From an uncultured Bacteroidota bacterium (GTDB lineage Bacteria; Bacteroidota; Bacteroidia; Bacteroidales; SZUA-534), in contig CALBPW010000148.1 in NCBI GenBank assembly GCA_937899145.1, positions 1 through 7,481 on the forward strand: a DNA stretch of 7,481 nt, written 5' to 3'. The first letter of the stretch is position 1; each line of letters starts with the position of its first letter. Below are positions 7,079 to 7,481 of this stretch, piece by piece. The notes under the pieces are model-generated. The model was not told the origin of the DNA. It saw nothing but the letters and a program-made list of their open reading frames with translations, and made no database searches. The translations under genes were made by a program, and so were the position numbers.

Positions 7079-7107
7079 GATGATGATTTTATAAAAATCA
7101 ATTCATC
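7079..7107 (+). terminator. AT-rich hairpin, possible 3' end of the methyltransferase operon
   Basis: GATGA+TGATTTT (7079-7090) pairs with AAAATCA (7094-7100) and, after a 2-base bulge, TCATC (7103-7107). This gives 12 pairs around a 3-base loop. The sequence after it is GTTTTATTT, T-rich as expected for an intrinsic terminator on the plus strand. The stem has few G-C pairs, so its strength is uncertain. The arrangement fits the end of the operon transcript. Confidence 0.4.
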
Positions 7108-7165
7108 GTTTTATTTGGTAAAAAAAGGATTGTGAATCAATGATTTGAAACAAGTAAAAATATAA

Positions 7166-7196
7166 AAAGCCGCCTCAGCATTTCTGAAGCGGCTTT
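7166..7196 (-). terminator. Intrinsic terminator for the minus-strand EF-G gene (possibly bidirectional)
   Basis: AAAGCCGC (7166-7173) pairs perfectly with GCGGCTTT (7189-7196). One C/A mismatch follows, then TCAG/CTGA (7175-7178 and 7184-7187) around the loop CATTT. Read on the minus strand, the G-C-rich stem ends in GGCTTTTT and then TATATTTTT, a classic Rho-independent terminator 25 bases after the EF-G stop. On the plus strand only TTT follows before CG, so it is weaker as a backstop for the operon. Confidence 0.88.
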
Positions 7197-7220
7197 CGTT
7201 AACATAATGAAAAAACAAAA

Positions 7221-7406
7221 TTACTCTTCCTCTTTATGTTCAGCCTCGTAAGCCTTCAGCAGTTTCTCTTGAACATCGACTGGCACTTGCGCATACTCAG
7301 CAAACTTCATTGTGTAAGTTGCGCTGCCCGATGTTAACGAGCTAAGCGAGGTTGAATATTTGTTCAGTTCGGCAAGTGGTACGCGGGCCTGCAACTTCTT
7401 GGACAC
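7221..7406 (-). pseudogene. 3' remnant of an elongation factor G gene (end of domain V)
   Basis: Reading the minus strand, about 61 codons match the extreme C-terminus of EF-G as found in Bacteroidota: LQARVPLAELNKYSTSLSSL, then TSGSATYTMKFAEYAQVP, then an acidic tail ending EEE. EF-G is a GTPase of about 700 residues that moves tRNA and mRNA through the ribosome, so over 90% is missing. The first part of domain V, with its RG(R/K)...G motif, is also absent. The frame stays open only to 7436, where a TAA stop (7437-7439) closes it. The only plausible start is GTG at 7404-7406, and the residues before KKLQARV no longer look like EF-G. Serine replaces the usual Arg in the T-x-G-R-G-like turn, which I associate with the second EF-G-like paralogue of this phylum and not the main fusA product. 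The intact terminator just downstream shows this is a genuine gene end. It may be a broken gene, or a complete gene misjoined in assembly. Confidence 0.7.
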
Positions 7407-7481
7407 GGCTTTTTCATTTAAAGATCCTTGTTTCTTTTACTTTTTTTCTTTCCGCAAGACTCAACGATGATTGAGCGTAGC
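7407..7481. other. Non-EF-G sequence at the window edge, replacing the body of the EF-G gene
   Basis: On the minus strand all three frames close here (stops at 7414-7416, 7418-7420 and 7437-7439), so no EF-G reading frame continues. The plus strand shows a T/C-rich run (about 7427-7453, with a 7-T stretch). An inverted repeat follows: CTCAA (7460-7464), six bases, TTGAG (7471-7475). I do not recognise the sequence. It could be the end of a repeat or mobile element, or the far side of an assembly join. Confidence 0.4.

Noticed and set aside
7418..7480. Minus-strand 20-codon open tail entering from the right edge, as the end of another gene
   Set aside because: It is too short and too Lys-rich to support a call. 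The other frames are equally open for about the same length, which is expected of an A-rich strand.
1..7481. CRISPR array, tRNA, rRNA, phage or insertion-sequence genes
   Set aside because: No regularly spaced repeats, no cloverleaf or rRNA-like sequence and no transposase or integrase motif was seen in either strand.

Overview
The window looks like chromosomal DNA from a member of the Bacteroidales (Bacteroidota). Four things point there: an S46-family dipeptidyl-peptidase of the DPP7 type, an AsmA-like protein with the lysine/glutamine-rich tail and acidic end seen in that phylum, a histidine kinase with the AKETAHQLGTP H-box, and an exact match to the Bacteroidota promoter consensus (TTTG, 20 bp, TAnnTTTG). 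The DNA is moderately AT-rich and starts are mostly preceded by A-rich sequence, not Shine-Dalgarno sites, which also fits. The species cannot be named from the sequence.

Layout: bases 1-1032 (+) are the 3' part of an AsmA-like envelope protein gene. Bases 1155-2303 (+) encode a membrane sensor histidine kinase with no response regulator beside it. Bases 2304-2486 hold a well-formed promoter and five TTACAT hexamers. Bases 2487-4616 (+) encode a secreted S46 dipeptidyl-peptidase, closer to DPP7 than DPP11. Bases 4617-4831 are non-coding and hold several inverted and direct repeats. Bases 4832-6954 (+) are a tight three-gene unit: a class I SAM-dependent methyltransferase, a ketopantoate-reductase-fold oxidoreductase joined to it by an ATGA overlap, and a protein of the L-2-amino-thiazoline-4-carboxylic acid (ATC) hydrolase family 6 bases further on. 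Bases 6955-7220 are AT-rich and non-coding, with an AT-rich hairpin and a strong intrinsic terminator that serves mainly the minus strand. Bases 7221 to about 7406 (-) are the last ~61 codons of an elongation factor G gene, whose upstream part is missing and replaced by unrelated sequence up to the window edge.

The left part is an ordinary envelope, sensing and peptide-catabolism neighbourhood; DPP7 enzymes cut dipeptides from extracellular peptides for amino-acid-using bacteria. The most interesting unit is the methyltransferase/reductase/hydrolase cassette. Its three enzymes probably act on one small molecule, but the substrate cannot be read from the sequence. The reductase lacks the lysine expected at the PanE catalytic position, so it is probably not the pantothenate enzyme. 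The second point of interest is the broken EF-G gene at the right edge, which may be a real rearrangement, a repeat-mediated break, or an assembly join.
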